Assembly: GCA_023333565.1 (NCBI GenBank)
Contig: JAJKFH010000714.1
Span: 93,483-157,482 of the forward strand
Source: Puffinus mauretanicus
Taxonomy: Eukaryota; Chordata; Aves; Procellariiformes; Procellariidae
Direction: 5' to 3'
Length of the DNA stretch: 64,000 nt
Shown here: positions 20,626 to 35,115 of the stretch, in pieces
Layout of the letters: each line of letters begins with the position of its first letter
How positions within the stretch are numbered: position 1 is the stretch's first letter
Translations under genes and position numbers: made by a program
Notes under the pieces: model-generated
Told to the model about the DNA's origin: nothing
Database searches by the model: none
What the model saw: only the letters and a program-made list of their open reading frames with translations

Positions 20626-23612
20626 AGCAGCACTGCAGCAAAATTTGAGTCATACTTCCCCACACACACACACAACCAGCAATCCAAATGTTCTTGCTAC
20701 CTTTTTTCGTTTGAAAGCAGTTCACTTAGTAAGATACTTCAAACATAGCCTTTCTGCACGTGTTCAAGGCTCATGGATATATGACTTACACCAAAAAAGC
20801 ACTGGTTTTGGATGAACTGCTGAAACCCATACTCTTAAGGCTCCAGAAGTTAAAAGGCCTTCAGGTAACTAATTTTGACCAGGCTCAAGCAACTCCAGGG
20901 AGCAATGGTATCAGAAAACATCTACGATTACAAAAACAAAGATTTTATTCCTCTCCACATAAAAGTTAGATATCAGCTTCCCAATACTCACTGAGACTCA
21001 CTTTATCAAGAGATAAACTCAGTCACCTCCTGAAACTGTTTTATCCTCTCCTAAAATGGGATAGAGCAGTCAGATAAATCAGCCTCTCTGAGATGTTTCT
21101 CTCACCTTACTGACAGAAGCAAGGCACTAGGCCTCTTGTTTGTAACGCTGAAGTGATGAGGGAGAAATCTCACTGTGACCTAGGAAAGGATATAAACTTT
21201 TATAGCCTATTTTTTAAGATAACCTCTGGTCCCTGACTGAGAACACAGTTCCTCTGTGTGCAGCTCCTTCCAGTACTGACTGCTCAAATTCCCTGCTGGC
21301 TGCTCAGAAACACAAAGTGCTTGCCTGGTACATCAGTCCTGTTTTCTTACAATATCTACTTTGTTCCAGGGCACACTGGACTCATTCTAATTAACATGCA
21401 TTTCAGGTTGTCACTACTAAGTTATTTGTCTTACTTACCTAGAGGCACCCCCACAAAGATTGAAACACCATTGTTGTAGGTGCTGGTCCATAACATTGTA
21501 TCTGCCTATAGCACCTAGTGTTTTTAATGTGAATAGTTCCTCTGCGTAAATACAGCATTGAGAGCTTTGGCTAACACGCCATGATGCGTTTGGATGTTGC
21601 ATCCAAAGTAGATTGTTTTTCTGAGCTGCCGTTAGTCTGAAGGTTATAGAATGCAGACAAGCATTTTTACAGCCATGTCAGGTGGCTGAGATGACGCGAT
21701 GGTAAAGAGCAACTGTGATCATTCTTCAGTAGAGCTGACACTGCTGATAGAACAAATGCAACGGCGTAGATGCAGAAGAACTAGCAATAGTTCTAAAGTT
21801 GGCGAGGTGTTCATAGGTACAGAGTGTTGCTCTCTGGGTACCCCCGTTCGTCTGAGCCCTGCTGTGATTTTGGTGTTTCCTCGCTGATCCTGGCAGTTTC
21901 CATGGGGTAGTATAGATGTCTACTCCCTTGTGGCCATGTCCTATATGACCCCCATCCTAATAATCTGTTCTAATTATAGATACCCTCAAGACTTGCCACA
22001 TGGTGGCCACTGGAGAAAGCCAGCTTCTGGCTTCTCCCACTGTAATACGTAGCTTTGGGATATGCCTTTATTTCAATCACCAACAAGAGCAGCTGGTCTC
22101 TGGAGCATGGAAAGGGCTTGCCAAGGGGACTTGCTAACTGGTTGCAGAACAAACTGGTAGTGGTTCCCGGACATAAAGGTAAAACGATTACTTGCCTCAC
22201 AAGCACAGCAGTTTAAATGCATTACTCTCAGAAATGCACACCAGTACACAAAATGCATTATATGTGCTTTTTAGCACTTTCTTATTTTAAGAAAAAATGA
22301 AGACATACATAACTGGGAAAATGCCTGTGAATTTGAAAGGTAAGAGGTGAAAAGAACGTATTGCATCAAAGAAGAAAATACTTACATACAGGTAGGTAAT
22401 ACAGGTATGTTTGAAAGAGCCTGCTGAGGTAGTCCTGTATTTTATAATGTGCTGTAAAATAATATGCAGCTAGAACATGGTGTGATGAAAGGTGAACTGT
22501 TACAGTCAAACTGTCTTGTGATGGGAGATGTGTCACACGTTAAAACCCCAAGGACAAGAGGCTGCCTTCAGAAGAAAATGGCCTGCGCTAAATTCTTCAA
22601 GGGATGCAGACCTCTGCCCTCATCTATTCACAAGCACATGCCGCTTCATCTGAGATGGAAGTTAGACAAGAAAAGATGCTTTAACCTCCTGGATGTGTCT
22701 CTGAGGAAGCTGCAGGTTCCCAGCTCCGTGGTCAGCGTTCACGCTGTGACTTGCCCTGTCGGTATCTCACTCAGGTAGTTTTGTTTGTCATCATTTTTCC
22801 CTATCTGGAAAGCCATTTATATTCTGCAATAGGGAGCATATCAACAGATCTGCTGCTGGGTGAAATGTGGCGATGTGCTGTATAAAGCTGTCTCAGTGTC
22901 ATGTGACCCTCACTGTTAGAAAGCGGTACCAGTGTCCTAGCTGCAGCTAAATCACCTGGATATGCCACTTCAGTAGAAGAAATAGCAAAACCCATGTGGA
23001 CTGGGGAATATGTCTTGCTGTTTTAAAGAGACAATGATTGATACCCTCTGCTTTCTGGCTTTTGTTTGCTTTGGTTTGGTTTGGGTTTGTTCCTTCAGTA
23101 TGTTCAATACCAAATTGGTGTCCCCCAATTGAATATAGTCAAACATTACATGTAGAGCTGTATTTTTCTTGCGGATCTGGTATTGTTTAAAGTAAACAGG
23201 CAGTTTTAAATAAAGTCTTGAAGGCTAAAACTAGAACATACTTCTTGGTGGTGTGTGCCATTTGTCACCCACTAATATTCAGGTTTTGTTCAAGTCCTAT
23301 TTTCAAGTTTTAAATGAGGTTTCAATGATGCACAAACTTAGACTGGCCCTTTGTCTGAGGCCAAAGGTCACCCCTGGCGTAAAAGAAATACATACTTGTA
23401 TTGCACTGAAGTGCATTACTTCAGACCAATTTAAGAACTTTACTGAAAGTGAAGTGGTTCAGAAGGCTGCCTTCATTGAGAGAAATGTCAGTCTGAGGAC
23501 TGCACAATGTGTCACGAAGCGAGTTCCCAAAGCGGGTAGGTTTTCGTAAGGAGGGGCAGTAAGGCATAACCTATTTTAGAGATGAAGCTTTGCCAAGCTA
23601 CACTAGAGGTGA
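20626..23612. other. Region upstream of MAP1B, proximal part; no gene seen
   Basis: Unique AT-rich sequence after a (CA)7 run at 20661-20675 at the edge of the CpG island. The longest frames are 22464-22778 (+, 104 codons) and 23253-23549 (+, 98 codons); neither resembles a known protein. This is where proximal enhancers of MAP1B would be expected, but I cannot identify any from sequence alone. Confidence 0.65.
20661..20675. repeat. (CA)7 microsatellite
   Basis: Seven CA units at the upstream edge of the MAP1B CpG island, preceded by a short C run. Confidence 0.9.
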
Positions 23613-23812
23613 CAGAATCACAGAATGGCTGAGGTTGGAAGGGAACCTCTGGAGGTCATCTTCTCTAATCCCCTTGCTCAACCTGCAGTAGGTTGCTCAG
23701 AGCTGTGTTTAGTCAGGTTTGAGTATCTCCATGGATGGAGACTCCACCACCTCTCTGGGCAACCGGTGCCAGTGCTCCATCATCCTCACAGTGAAAAAGT
23801 GTTTCCTGACGC
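23613..23812 (-). mobile_element. CR1 3'-end fragment
   Basis: Read on +, this is the reverse complement of a CR1 3' end. AGAATCACAGAATGGCTGAG and GTTGGAAGGGAACCTCTGGAGGTCAT-type sequence come first, then GGATGGAGACTCCACCACCT and CTCTGGGCAACC, ending near the conserved FF(T/M) region (AGTGAAAAAGTGTTTCCTGA). Only about 200 bp remains. It belongs to an older subfamily than the RT-bearing copies in this window and has no coding capacity. Confidence 0.88.
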
Positions 23813-26800
23813 ATGATGAAGTCAAGAATATGCCATCAATATTATAGCAAATAATACCCATAACATTTTGGATCTTACCTGGTGCCTTCCCAACGTGACC
23901 TACTGTCATTCAGTATTCCCACTCCCCCATGTGTGACCCCACACTCCCCGTTTCCTGCAGTCAGCAGCTCCACCATCCCCACACGGTCCAGCTTTTACCT
24001 CCAGGGTCTCGTCTGCGCGTTGCAAAGGCCAGGGGCACCAGAGAGAGCTGTACCTGAGCGAGCAGCCAGGGACTTGGACTCCTGTGAGATTCTTTAAGAG
24101 GGGAACTACTTACTTTACTTTTTAAGATAGCAAGCTTTACGTTTAACTACATGCAAAATAAAAATTACTTGAGACATTCATTTCAAGTATTTTAAATTAT
24201 ATTACTTCAATTTTAATGATTACTTTCTTAAACAGCAAAAGAAATTTTTTATTTGCTTGTGGTCAAACATCCATTTCAGTTGGTATTTCAGCTGTTTCCA
24301 CTTCTCCCACTTTCCCCATAGAAAAGGGGGAGTTAAATATTAAAACAAAAAAAGTGAGGAAAGCAACACTATTGCTTTTAAAAATAACATTTTCTCTCAC
24401 TTCCAACTTTCTCTCTTGAAGTGAGAGAAAAATAACACCGAGTAACATTTTGCTTTAGTTCCCAATGGAAAAGGTTAATTATTTTTTTATCAGAGTAATT
24501 TCCCTTTTTTTGTTCAGTGGAAAAAGAAGTTAAAAGTAAAAAAAGGAAAAATATTTTATTTATCTTCAGTGAGAATGAAATGAAAAAAAAAAGGAATTTC
24601 CTCTTGAGTATTAAAAAAAGACAAACTAGAAATGAATGATTTCAATCAATAAACTTATCCTGAAATTTGCTATGAAAAAACACATAGTTTTGCATGAAAA
24701 TAAAATGATTGCTTCTCCACTGTTGGAGAGAAAATAGAGCAGTTTTAAGTAACTAGATCCTGTTTACTAATTAGGATGACACATAAAATTCAGCAATAAA
24801 TGATAATAAAGACATTGAAAGCAATGATACGCATTGTACCGCAAAGCCGGATGTATAACTGAAACAGCAACAGCAGCAAAAACAGTGATAAGACAATGTG
24901 AATTGGCATCAGGCAGTAGTTTTGAGCTTCCTTTGAGCAGTTTTGAACTTCTGAACAAGAGAGAGAAGAATGGTCTGTTGATATGGGGTATAGTCTGGAT
25001 TTCAGGAGGTGGGTTCTGCAGGTTTTAAATTCTTGTTGAAGGACCGCAAGTTACAGAATTACATTCGCCTTCTAGGGACAACGTAAAATTTATCTCCCGT
25101 CACACCAACCTGAGGAGCCCTGCAGTCCAGAGGCTCAACATACGCTTTCCTTTCAAGCCAGTCTTAGAGCTCCCTCTTGACTTAAGAGGGGGGTGAATCA
25201 AGGGTTTTGAATGCCTATATGTACACTATCACCTGCTTAGTTTGGGGGGCAGCTGGAAGCTGAGAGTTCCTGCAAGGTGGTGTTGGCTGCTGTGAGACCT
25301 ATGTTCAGCCTGGCCACGGGCTGCCTGAAACCTGCCTGCCCTGGCAGCACACCCTGTCCGTGTCCCTGCTGGAAGACCATCAGCTCTCTTGTAGGCCAGG
25401 TGTTAGCCTTGTAACTCACTGCAAGCACAGATGAGAAAAATATCGATGGGCTGTCAGTCACATGCTGCTCCATCCTAGCTACTCGGGTGGCAAAAGCACA
25501 TGGAGGTGCTCTAGAGCAAGGGCGGTTTTTTTTGTTTCTCCCCCTAAAGCTGCCTCTGGGAACCCAACAGCAAGTAGATATTTTACATGATATTCTCATC
25601 TAGCTTTAAGACATGCCTTAAAATACTTTGCAGAGGTTGCCTACCTCTGCTAGTTCTGTAGGATTTAAAACTGATTATTATTATTTTACAAGGGTCCATT
25701 CTCATCTTCTCTTGAGCACACTACAATAGAAATGGCATATTGCTACTGCATAAAGAATAGGAAGGAAGAAATCCAGGCAAGCATTATTTCATAGAGTGCA
25801 CTGACAGGCTTCTGAACATGGAAACTGGGGAACTGCTGGATCTGCCTACTGCAGAGGTGCAGCAGACCACGGACCTGCACTGGGAACATCCCAGCTCTTC
25901 AGGGCCACAGTGATTTCCCGTATTTCATAGCTGCAACGAGGGTAGTGCATCATTTTGCACTCTTGCCCAGGAATTTTTGTGCATGCAAATTACATTCCTA
26001 CAAGGGTCTTGATGGAGCCTTTCATTCTAGTTCTCTTTCAGAGACTCTGGATTTCACCTAAATATGTGTAGTAAGTTACAATGAAATTGTGGCCTATTCC
26101 TATGAGAATAATTTGCGACTCTGGTATTGCCTAAACAGGTTTTAGTGATTTAGTCATTAGTGCTGATGTACCCTTTAGTCTTACTGTCACAATAATCCAG
26201 TTCTTTAACCATTTCAACTACAACAAAACCTCATAGTTTTTGCATATAACTTGATACTCTTACAGAATAAACAGTAGGAATGGTTAACTTCATTTTATAT
26301 GTCTCTCCAAACAAATTCCACAGTTGTTCATTCAGACCACCTGCAAGACTGGCCATCTGCTTCCTTTCCACCTTCTTGCACTTTCTATTGTGGCTTAATA
26401 GCAACATTACAATAGATACAATTTTGCAGCATCTTTTTGGCTTTTTTTTTTGGCTTCCCTTTGGCTTCTGTCTACTATTTATCTGTCTGCTCCATGCACT
26501 CCAATAGGCTGATACAAAGTAAGGATGATTTAGGGATGTTTTTCCTCTGATCTTTTCTTTCTTTCTACTTTATCTGCTCTTTAATTTAATAAGTCATTCC
26601 TAGTCATCAGTATTTTGCAGTAGGTTAGGATGTGCTGACTAAGGGTCACGCTGCAGAATTTAGTGAATGGCCTGAATGGAGAGAGTGCAGCAGGGCTGCC
26701 CAGGGAAGGCAATAAGCTGAGCTTTTGCTAAAGGTCCCCTGTTTTGGGAATGGGCAGAGACCATCACTGTGCATTCTGATATACAGGCGGCACCGTCAGT

Positions 26801-29800
26801 GTTTGCTTTGCGTCCATGGGAGTCTCTACTGGTCCCACCACAGCAGTGCCCCAAGAGTCCTTGTGGAGCTGGAACCGTGCCATAGGACAGATAAGGGTCT
26901 GCCACGATTTCTCCCTAAGAATTGTCCTGATTTTTGTTAGGTATCCTATTTGCCAGATGTTGCATGATAACTTCTTTGGGTAATGCTAGAGTGTTGCTAT
27001 CATATTTCTGAAATACAGATAAGTTTTGTTCTCTTCAATACTTGCAAAGGCAGTTAGAGCTGTTGCTGAAAAGTACGATTTCCAATGCAAAAATATAGAT
27101 CCACGACCAACCAAATTTCAAAATGCAGAAAAGGAACATTATTTTTAATGTTCTTTTCCAAATATTCCATTCAGTTTTACCCCAGATATCGTGAACTTCT
27201 TTGGTTGTGGTTTTTTTCCAACTTCTCTTTATGCTGGTTCCAACAACTTTTTGGATTCCAAATTTAAAAGGTCATGGTTTAGTTTTCAAGATTCAAGGAA
27301 GGCAAGATTTGTATTAGCCAAATCTGACGTATTTCACTGCAGTCACCCTGCACACACACTTCTGAGATAGCAGCTATTATATTGTCATTATGTGGCACAA
27401 TAATATGTATTGGTATATATCATGTACATAATACATGCAAAGCCTCTTTCTCCTCTCAGTAATTCTGCAACTACAACTTTTTATATACACTGAAATGCTG
27501 CTCTTTCTGGGATAACGCATAGTATGTTGCAGTTGCACTCAGTTTTGTGAAAAGACATGAACGTATATATCCTTTCCAAGAAAAGTCATGGAATTACATT
27601 GCACAGACAGAATGTAATCTCCATTTTTGGGTAACACAAAGGCTCTGTACTTTAGCAACAGGTGGTCAGAGCTGTTTTTTCACATTTCACTGAGAAAACC
27701 CCTGTTCTGCAAACCATAATGTCAACTCTGTAATAAGAAATAGGTTTACTAATAAATTGGGGGAACGCTGTTATTTATTTGGACATCCTTACCACAAGCA
27801 CCACAGGTTTTCCTTGGAGAATTTGCACTGGCTAAGTTCAGTGACAGTAGCTTTTGTCACCGATGAGAAAAAGCACACAAACAATTCCTTATGACCCACG
27901 GGCCATAAAATTGTTCGCTGTTATATTCCTGCATTCACACGTTCTATTTTTAACAGCATTGAAATAATTGTAGATGATTCATTCAATGAAAAGTTTTGCT
28001 CATCTCCAGAGAAGTCTCTGATTACCTTTTCCTTTTGCAACATCTCAAAGCTGTAGAGTCAGCCTTCTAGCTTGACCACAGCATTTTCCTTGGGTTCAAT
28101 TAGTGTCTCAATCTCATTTGATATTAACAAACTCAGTGGGGAGTATAAAGCAGCTGTCCATGGCCACTTTTCTAGAAAACTGAATTAAGTCTGTGGTAGG
28201 AGGACCAGTAAAGCTATATCTAGAAGAAAACTGCTAAAACCACCTTACAGTGCAACGTACTGAGAAGAGTCATGAATAGAGGAAGAAAAGACCGAGAGAC
28301 AAAGTACAAAGTACATTGGTGAAGTTATAACAAAACAGACAAAGAGCTATTTTCTCCCTCAGAAATACTCTCTGAAGTCTAGGATTTGGTTTTATGCTCC
28401 AAGCATGATCAGGGCTAATGATAAGCTTTTTTTGCCATTGTCTTTTCAGAAAGTCGAGTTAGGTAGCTAGCATGCCGATCTGGCTCTGAATGGCATTGCT
28501 GGCTGGCAAAGCCCATGTTCTGCTAGCATCCAAACAGAAAAGGGGTAAACATCAAGGACTGTGAAATAGTTTTAAGAGGAAAAGTTTCTGACTAAGAACA
28601 ATATGAAATCAAGAAAAAGTCCTGTTTATTTTGGCTGAGAAAAATGCCCCAGATAGATACAGTGCAACTTTCTGTGATAATACCTATTAGTACGTGCTTT
28701 CAGGCTGTGGGCACTGAGGGAAAAGTAGAGTAAGAGCAAACAGGTGACTAGCAAGAGGGCCATGGCATTGTCAGTTGAATTTGGAAAGTAATTACATAAA
28801 TAAAAGACAGGCAGCTGTAGGAAGAGATTTGGACAAATGTAGTAGGAATCTAAACAAACATTAAAGCTGATCGCTTCTCTTCCTACGCGCTCTCCTCTGG
28901 AGAATCGGTATCCCGGATGTGGGATGGGAATTCATCATTTGGGGAAAAAACAGGGAGAGGGTTTATTCTGGCATAATTCCCCTTCAGCCTCAACCCTGCA
29001 AAATTCAAGGCATCGCACAAAGGGTAAATCAAGGTAGGCACTGGCCAAAAGAGTCACTTTATCCCTCAGACAAGGAGAACAATTCATTGCAACAAGAGTC
29101 GTCTGCGTTCCCCATGGAGCAGAGCACTGGCCATACAGTCAACACCTCTGGCATCTCCTGACTCTCAGGATCCCTGCAACAGCTCTCATTTTCTCCTCTG
29201 GGCACTTACAAAAGGTGACCGATACTGACTGCACTCACCAACTGCCTCCGGGATTTTAAGACTGAGCAAACCATTCCTTATGATTTTAATCCAATTTCAG
29301 CCTTTATCAAATGTATGGGCTGTCCCATGGAGGTGCAGATTGCCACCGTGAGAATTTAAATGTATTGACGACAGACTAGATTTTCTGAGTTGCCTTCTAC
29401 AGCTCCTGAGAGGGCACCTGAAGATTCCCATGCACCTACAGACCACACTAAAACCCCTGCTGTAATTAACAGGACTGTTTATCCAAAGCAGAGGCACAGC
29501 ATCACGTCGCAGGATTGCTATACAGCGTGCTGCTTTTCAACTTCTTTCCAAGCAGTGCCAACAGGCTCTGGCTCCAAGTCCAAAAGCTAATGGGATGCTC
29601 TCATGAGTAAGCATTTTCCAGACTGAGCGCACAGTGATCTCTCTGAACTCCGCGTCTTTGGGGAGAAATTTCTCAAGATTGCTTGCAGACCCCTGCCTCC
29701 CTCTATCTCTGCATTGTGCCACGGGTGGCTTGGCCTGTCCACCCACTATTGCACCAGTAGCAAGTGCACAAGGACTAATCAGGGGCATCTAACCTGTCTC

Positions 29801-32800
29801 CAACTTGGTGTCTGACCAGGGGTAGCCACTAAAATTTTCATTCCATGAGACTTGCTTTCCAGTGGTTTCTAGACAAATTTCCATTTAAAAGCTTTTTTTA
29901 GGGTCTTGTTTTGTTTTGCTGGTTTTTTCCTGAGCATGAGCAGGAAAACATACACCAGAATCTAATAAACACTGAAAGCCAAGCTAGGTTATTTTGGGTT
30001 GATGCATCTACAGTGATATTTTGCACTGAGAATTTAATTAACAGTTCTTTCGATGATAAATAAACCAGAATAAAATCCAGCTCATCTTCCAAGAGCAGAA
30101 TTTGTTCTTTACTGCTAATGGCAGTAAAAGTTAATAAAACCTCATTTTAGTGAGGATAGTAAGCTTAGGTCATTATGAAAGAATGAGAGGAGCCCACCTG
30201 CCAAGGCAAACAATGTATTTTACATTTATCACATAGATATATTTAAATTAAATCATGTATTTGACCTTCATTATTCTCCTGTTTTCTCATTTATAAACTG
30301 CAGATTTGCTTGGTTTTGGAAAGCTGTTTGAAATACATAGGAGAAAAGGTAGATATGAGAACCACAAAACCAGAGATATTTCTTCTCTGGATTTTTGTTT
30401 ACATTTATTTTCTTCTGCTCAATTTCCTACATGTATATTTCACTTTTAAGGAATTTTCTGCTAATATTAGTCAGTTGTTTGGGCTTTTTTACCTTAAGCT
30501 CTTGATGTCATTGATTCAAAAAGCAGGGAGATGTTGTCACTATGCAAATGAGTGAAGGTGAGATTTCATAACATGAGAGGATGATCATTCTCCTTTTGTT
30601 TTCCCTTTTGCTGTCTCCTAGCCTGAGGCGTCTCCTCATATACTCTCCAGACACATTTTAAGCACGCTGTGATAATATTAACAAAGGGAGTTTATCGTAT
30701 CAGAGAGTTTATTGTTCTCCGAGAATTTAAGATCCAGGCACACTGAAGAAAAGTCTACTGTAAACTTCTTTTTTTCCCCTAGGAAAAAATGTAAGAGACT
30801 GAAAAGTTTACCATGTTGGGGTAATAGTATATCCAGCACAATATAGCAGTATAGCTCTTTTTGTACCTGTGATACAATGCCTCTGGCTTAGTATAACCTC
30901 ATTACGCAGTACGCCCAGTTTACTGAAATTCTGGAAGCTGATAACAATAATTAAGCAATAAGACATGACAAGTAGTATTTTATTATGCAATCCCAGAATG
31001 CCTAGGTGAGTTGTTAGGCAGACGGCCAACTGCTTTGAACCACCTGGAAGAATTATTTTTACACATATCATGGATAGTGGTAGGGAATGATCTGATTTGC
31101 TTGCAGCTATGCAGTTACCACATCCTAATCACTCTGGTAAGAGCTCATCTGCTTAGTAACTAGACTGATATTGACTTAAGTAATAATGATCAGGGGTGAA
31201 CATGGCTGCTGTTTCAATGGCTGATGGGGATAAATACACCCCCCAAGGCATAACAATAGGTCCTTAGTCCCCAGGCAGAGCCCCAAAAAGCAGCTGTGGG
31301 TGTAATTATAAACTGAAACTGTTTGCAGGTGTTTCAGGTCAGAAGGGCTAGAAAAAGGCAGCATTCTTGGGTAAGCATAGGGTGTGCCTAAGGAATAAGG
31401 CGTGTATGAGCCACATGATTTAAATATGTGCTCAACATTTCATAGGTAACAATGTGTGAATTGACCCCAATAGCTTCTAGTCTTCTTTTTGAAATACTTA
31501 AGATTTTTGCATTCAGTTGACTTAACCTGTCCTAAAAGATTACATTTCCAGAAAATGGGATATCCTCAATATGGACACTTCATTCTCTGATGTCTGGTTT
31601 AATCAATTATTGCCTTGATTTTCAAATTTGTTTGTGCACCTTTCCAAGCCTTAGCTCACTCTGGGTCTAATCTGGGGCATAATGAAGTCACTGCAAAAAT
31701 CTCAGTTGTTTTAATTGGATGAGAATTGAGGCCTGGTTGTTTTACAGCTTCAGGATACTAGCAGGTTAAAATACTAGCATTTTTCTAGTCCAGACCACAA
31801 TAACTGCATCTCTTGTCTTCATTGCAGCTTTAATAACATAACTGTCTGTCCTTGTGCATTACTACTTATGCTGTGTACATGTGCATTGGGTAATGATCAC
31901 ATCAGGATTTCCCAAAACTAGCCATTACAAGTTAAGTTTGAAAACTGCACCCTGAATATTTGGAACAGTCATGCTCTCTAAGAAAGACACTAAACTTGAG
32001 TTTCTAGGTTAGGAAGGAAATCTCTGTCTGCTTCCTGTATTGTCAGGAGAGGACGAGATGGTGTTCAGAGCAGGAGCCTAACTGGGGTGCTGTGAGCAGC
32101 ACTCTGCGGGAGTGCCCCCTTTTTCTCCGCTCGTTGCAGTGGGGACTGAGGATGCTGACCCTTTCCCTTCAGGACACTAGACTAGATGCCTAAAAAATTA
32201 ACTGTGGTAACTTAAGCTTATAATGTTAAAATTTTTTATTGCGTATGGCAAGTGACTGAGTTACTAATTTTGAATGAAGGCTAAAGTAGTTTTGGGTGCT
32301 CAGCTGATGACAACTCATTGGTTTTTAGAAGATATTGAATATCCACCATTAGTGTGTAAAGGAAGCCCAGCTGAAGTGAATGAACACTTTGTCACTTGTT
32401 CAGTGGTCTCATTGCTGAGTTTCATCTAAACTTAACTGTCCAAATAAAAAGGTGGCTAATGAAATGACTGGAGATGAACCTCTTGAGTTTGTGTCTTGAA
32501 ATACTTATTGACTGCCAGGATGCCCTGAGGAAAGAAACATTGATGTATGCTTTAGATGAAAGAAAGCTCATTTACTTTGCCTTTTTTCCTCTGCGTCCAT
32601 GTCATATTGGTAGACGCTGACCCATAACCTCATCCTATAATATTGATTTGGGTTTGTTCTTACTAAATATCACCTGGTTCTCTAGTAACACACACACGTC
32701 ACAGCCATTTTGCAATGCAGGTCATTCTATAAAAGCTTTGTTTTCTATCAAATAAGTTTCACTGGTGTCTAAACCGAAATTTAATTAAATAATGGAAGGT

Positions 32801-35115
32801 ACCTCAAATGTGCAAACAATGGCTGAATAATTCATTACTGCATTCATATCTCTTCAATAAAAATTCTTTCCCTCAGACATACCAGTACTGCAGTTCAGTT
32901 CTTCCTGTTTTCAGGGTGGGATCTGCACCCCCACTCTGTCATCATTACAGTGCATAAGACAACCAGAGTAGCAAGAAAGGTTACTTAAGTCTTACTTGCA
33001 GTTGGGGAGGTTGGGAAGTTGAACTGAACTCTGTAAGAGCTCCACTGCCCTCTGCCACGTTGACTATACTGGAAGGTGAGAAAGACAAGCCTTCTAACTA
33101 TGGTCTCTAATATAAATGCCTACAGTGAATATGTTCTGACCGTGTGTGTGCAAATTATACTGGATTTCTAAAAATCCTTGTCTTGGAGCATGAAAGGCAA
33201 AGTTAGCCCTGTTCCAGAAGAGAAGATTGTGCCATGCATTTTTACTCTCTCAATGAAAAAAGCATGATGGTATTTCACTAAGTTTTCAGCTCTCTCCAGA
33301 TTTGTACAATGAACCAGTGAGTCACAGTACAAAATCATTAATAATGCCATTATTCAGATGCTTACAAGTACTGTCCAATAAGGTGTTTGAAGGAAAATTG
33401 ATTTTCTGTTGTTAATAGTCAAGGGCCTATAAGCAGTTTTGCCTTGAGTGTTGCCTCTGGAATATCATTTTATACTAGTTTTTCTATGCTTCAGAATGCA
33501 AATTCAGTAAATGCATTAGCACAAAATTCTATGCACCCGTTATAAATGAGGTTTATTTTCTTTGAAAATATGTCTAACAAAAATTCGAATGGAGATGTTT
33601 TATAAATTAACAATGTTCATGGTTAGGTAAATAGCTGCAACTCAGCTTCTTTTCCTCTCTATAATGTTATCCCTTCAGAAAACCCATCATGTTCTTTTTC
33701 CATTTTTATGCTAAGTGTTAAATGAGAGTAGTGATCATCCTTACGCAGGAGGCCTGACTGGATCCAGTATTGACATTATTCCCTTTGTGAGTCTGTGGCT
33801 GGTGGTGAATATGGTGGATTCCTTAAAACAATGTATTGATCAACCTGATGATAGGAACAGAGCAGGATATAAAAGAAGAGGAAAGCTTCTAGACAAGCTG
33901 TCTAGCTCCTGAAAGAGCTTCCAAACACCTCTTGCAAATTAGTCACTTTTTGCATAGCAAAGTTTTGTCTTGGCAGTTTTCTGCTCCTTACCCTGCAGCT
34001 CACCACCTATTTCCTGAACTTCACAGGAGGTCAAGCCAAGCCCTTTGGATCAGCTGTTCATCTTTGAACAAATTCCCAAGAGTTTGTGGGAAGGTCTTTC
34101 ATCCTCATTGCATCATTTTTCTTCATTGTTTCTATCCTGAGAATCCTGCTGGCTAGTCCTAATGTAGTTACATATTCCAAGGTCACAATATAATATTAAT
34201 AAATTTCAGACTATACATACAAAGTTTAATTTATATCCAGTCTCAGGCTAATAGGGCTGTATTCAGGCACTGTCACAAACACCCAAGGAGTGCAGTTGTA
34301 TTTCCTGGGAATATTTCACCCACTTTAAGTAAGTATTTGGGTTCCAGGCACAGTGTCCCCAGCCCTCTCCAGCCCTGAGACCCCAGTGCCAGATGGGGCC
34401 AATCCATCTGTTGGGTGATCAGCCTGTTGTCCCACGGGTCTGTGCACACACTCCTCGACGAGGCAGGAGCCAGCACCTTTGTGAAGAAACAGCACTTGGC
34501 TGCAACCTCAGCTTGACACCTGCTCCCGTGCACTTAGCCTTCTGCACAGGATGGGAAAAACGCTGAGTGTCTCCAAATGCAACTGTTGTGTGGAAACCCA
34601 TAGACGTGTGCACCGAGAGCATTTACTGTGCTTTCAAGTCAATGTAAAAAGGACCATGTTTTCTGAAAATATTGCTATAAACTGATGCAAGTCAGGTCTC
34701 TGTCAAACTTTCGGAGCATGAAAGCAGAGTTTTTGGAACATGTGGTCCTGAAGCTAAAGACCCAACTCTGTATTTAAAACATAATCTAATTTTTAAGTGG
34801 AGTTCCCCCAGTGGCTTCCTATAAGCAAAAGAATCTTACTGAAGGCACGTAGGGGGAAAAAAAAAAAGTCCTGGCCATATGTCAACATGTATATCAGTTA
34901 CAGACACTGAAAGCAGAAAAGATTGTGCATCTAACATATCCCACTGCCAACACTGTTGACTCCCTGCGTTATATTCTCTAATCTTTTTCGTCCTTGGAGT
35001 ATTGTAAATCTGTTATTCAGGTTTAAATGAACACAGACTAAGTAACTGATCAATAATAGGTATGCCATAGATTCACAGAGGCATGTACACTAAATCAAGA
35101 CCTTTTCTTGAATGA
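23813..35115. other. Intergenic, 11.3 kb; no gene seen
   Basis: AT-rich unique sequence with no recognisable exon or transposon. It includes a 14-bp perfect inverted repeat at 24390-24431 and a few moderately GC-rich patches (about 25240-25560, 29390-29790, 34270-34640) with short uninformative frames. The long repeat-free stretch from about 26 to 35 kb could hold conserved non-coding elements; that would need an alignment. Confidence 0.6.
24390..24431. repeat. Perfect 14-bp inverted repeat (hairpin)
   Basis: Arms TTTTCTCTCACTTC (24390-24403) and GAAGTGAGAGAAAA (24418-24431) are exact reverse complements around a 14-nt loop. They lie in AT-rich unique sequence with no T-run or promoter context to suggest a function. 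Confidence 0.9.
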
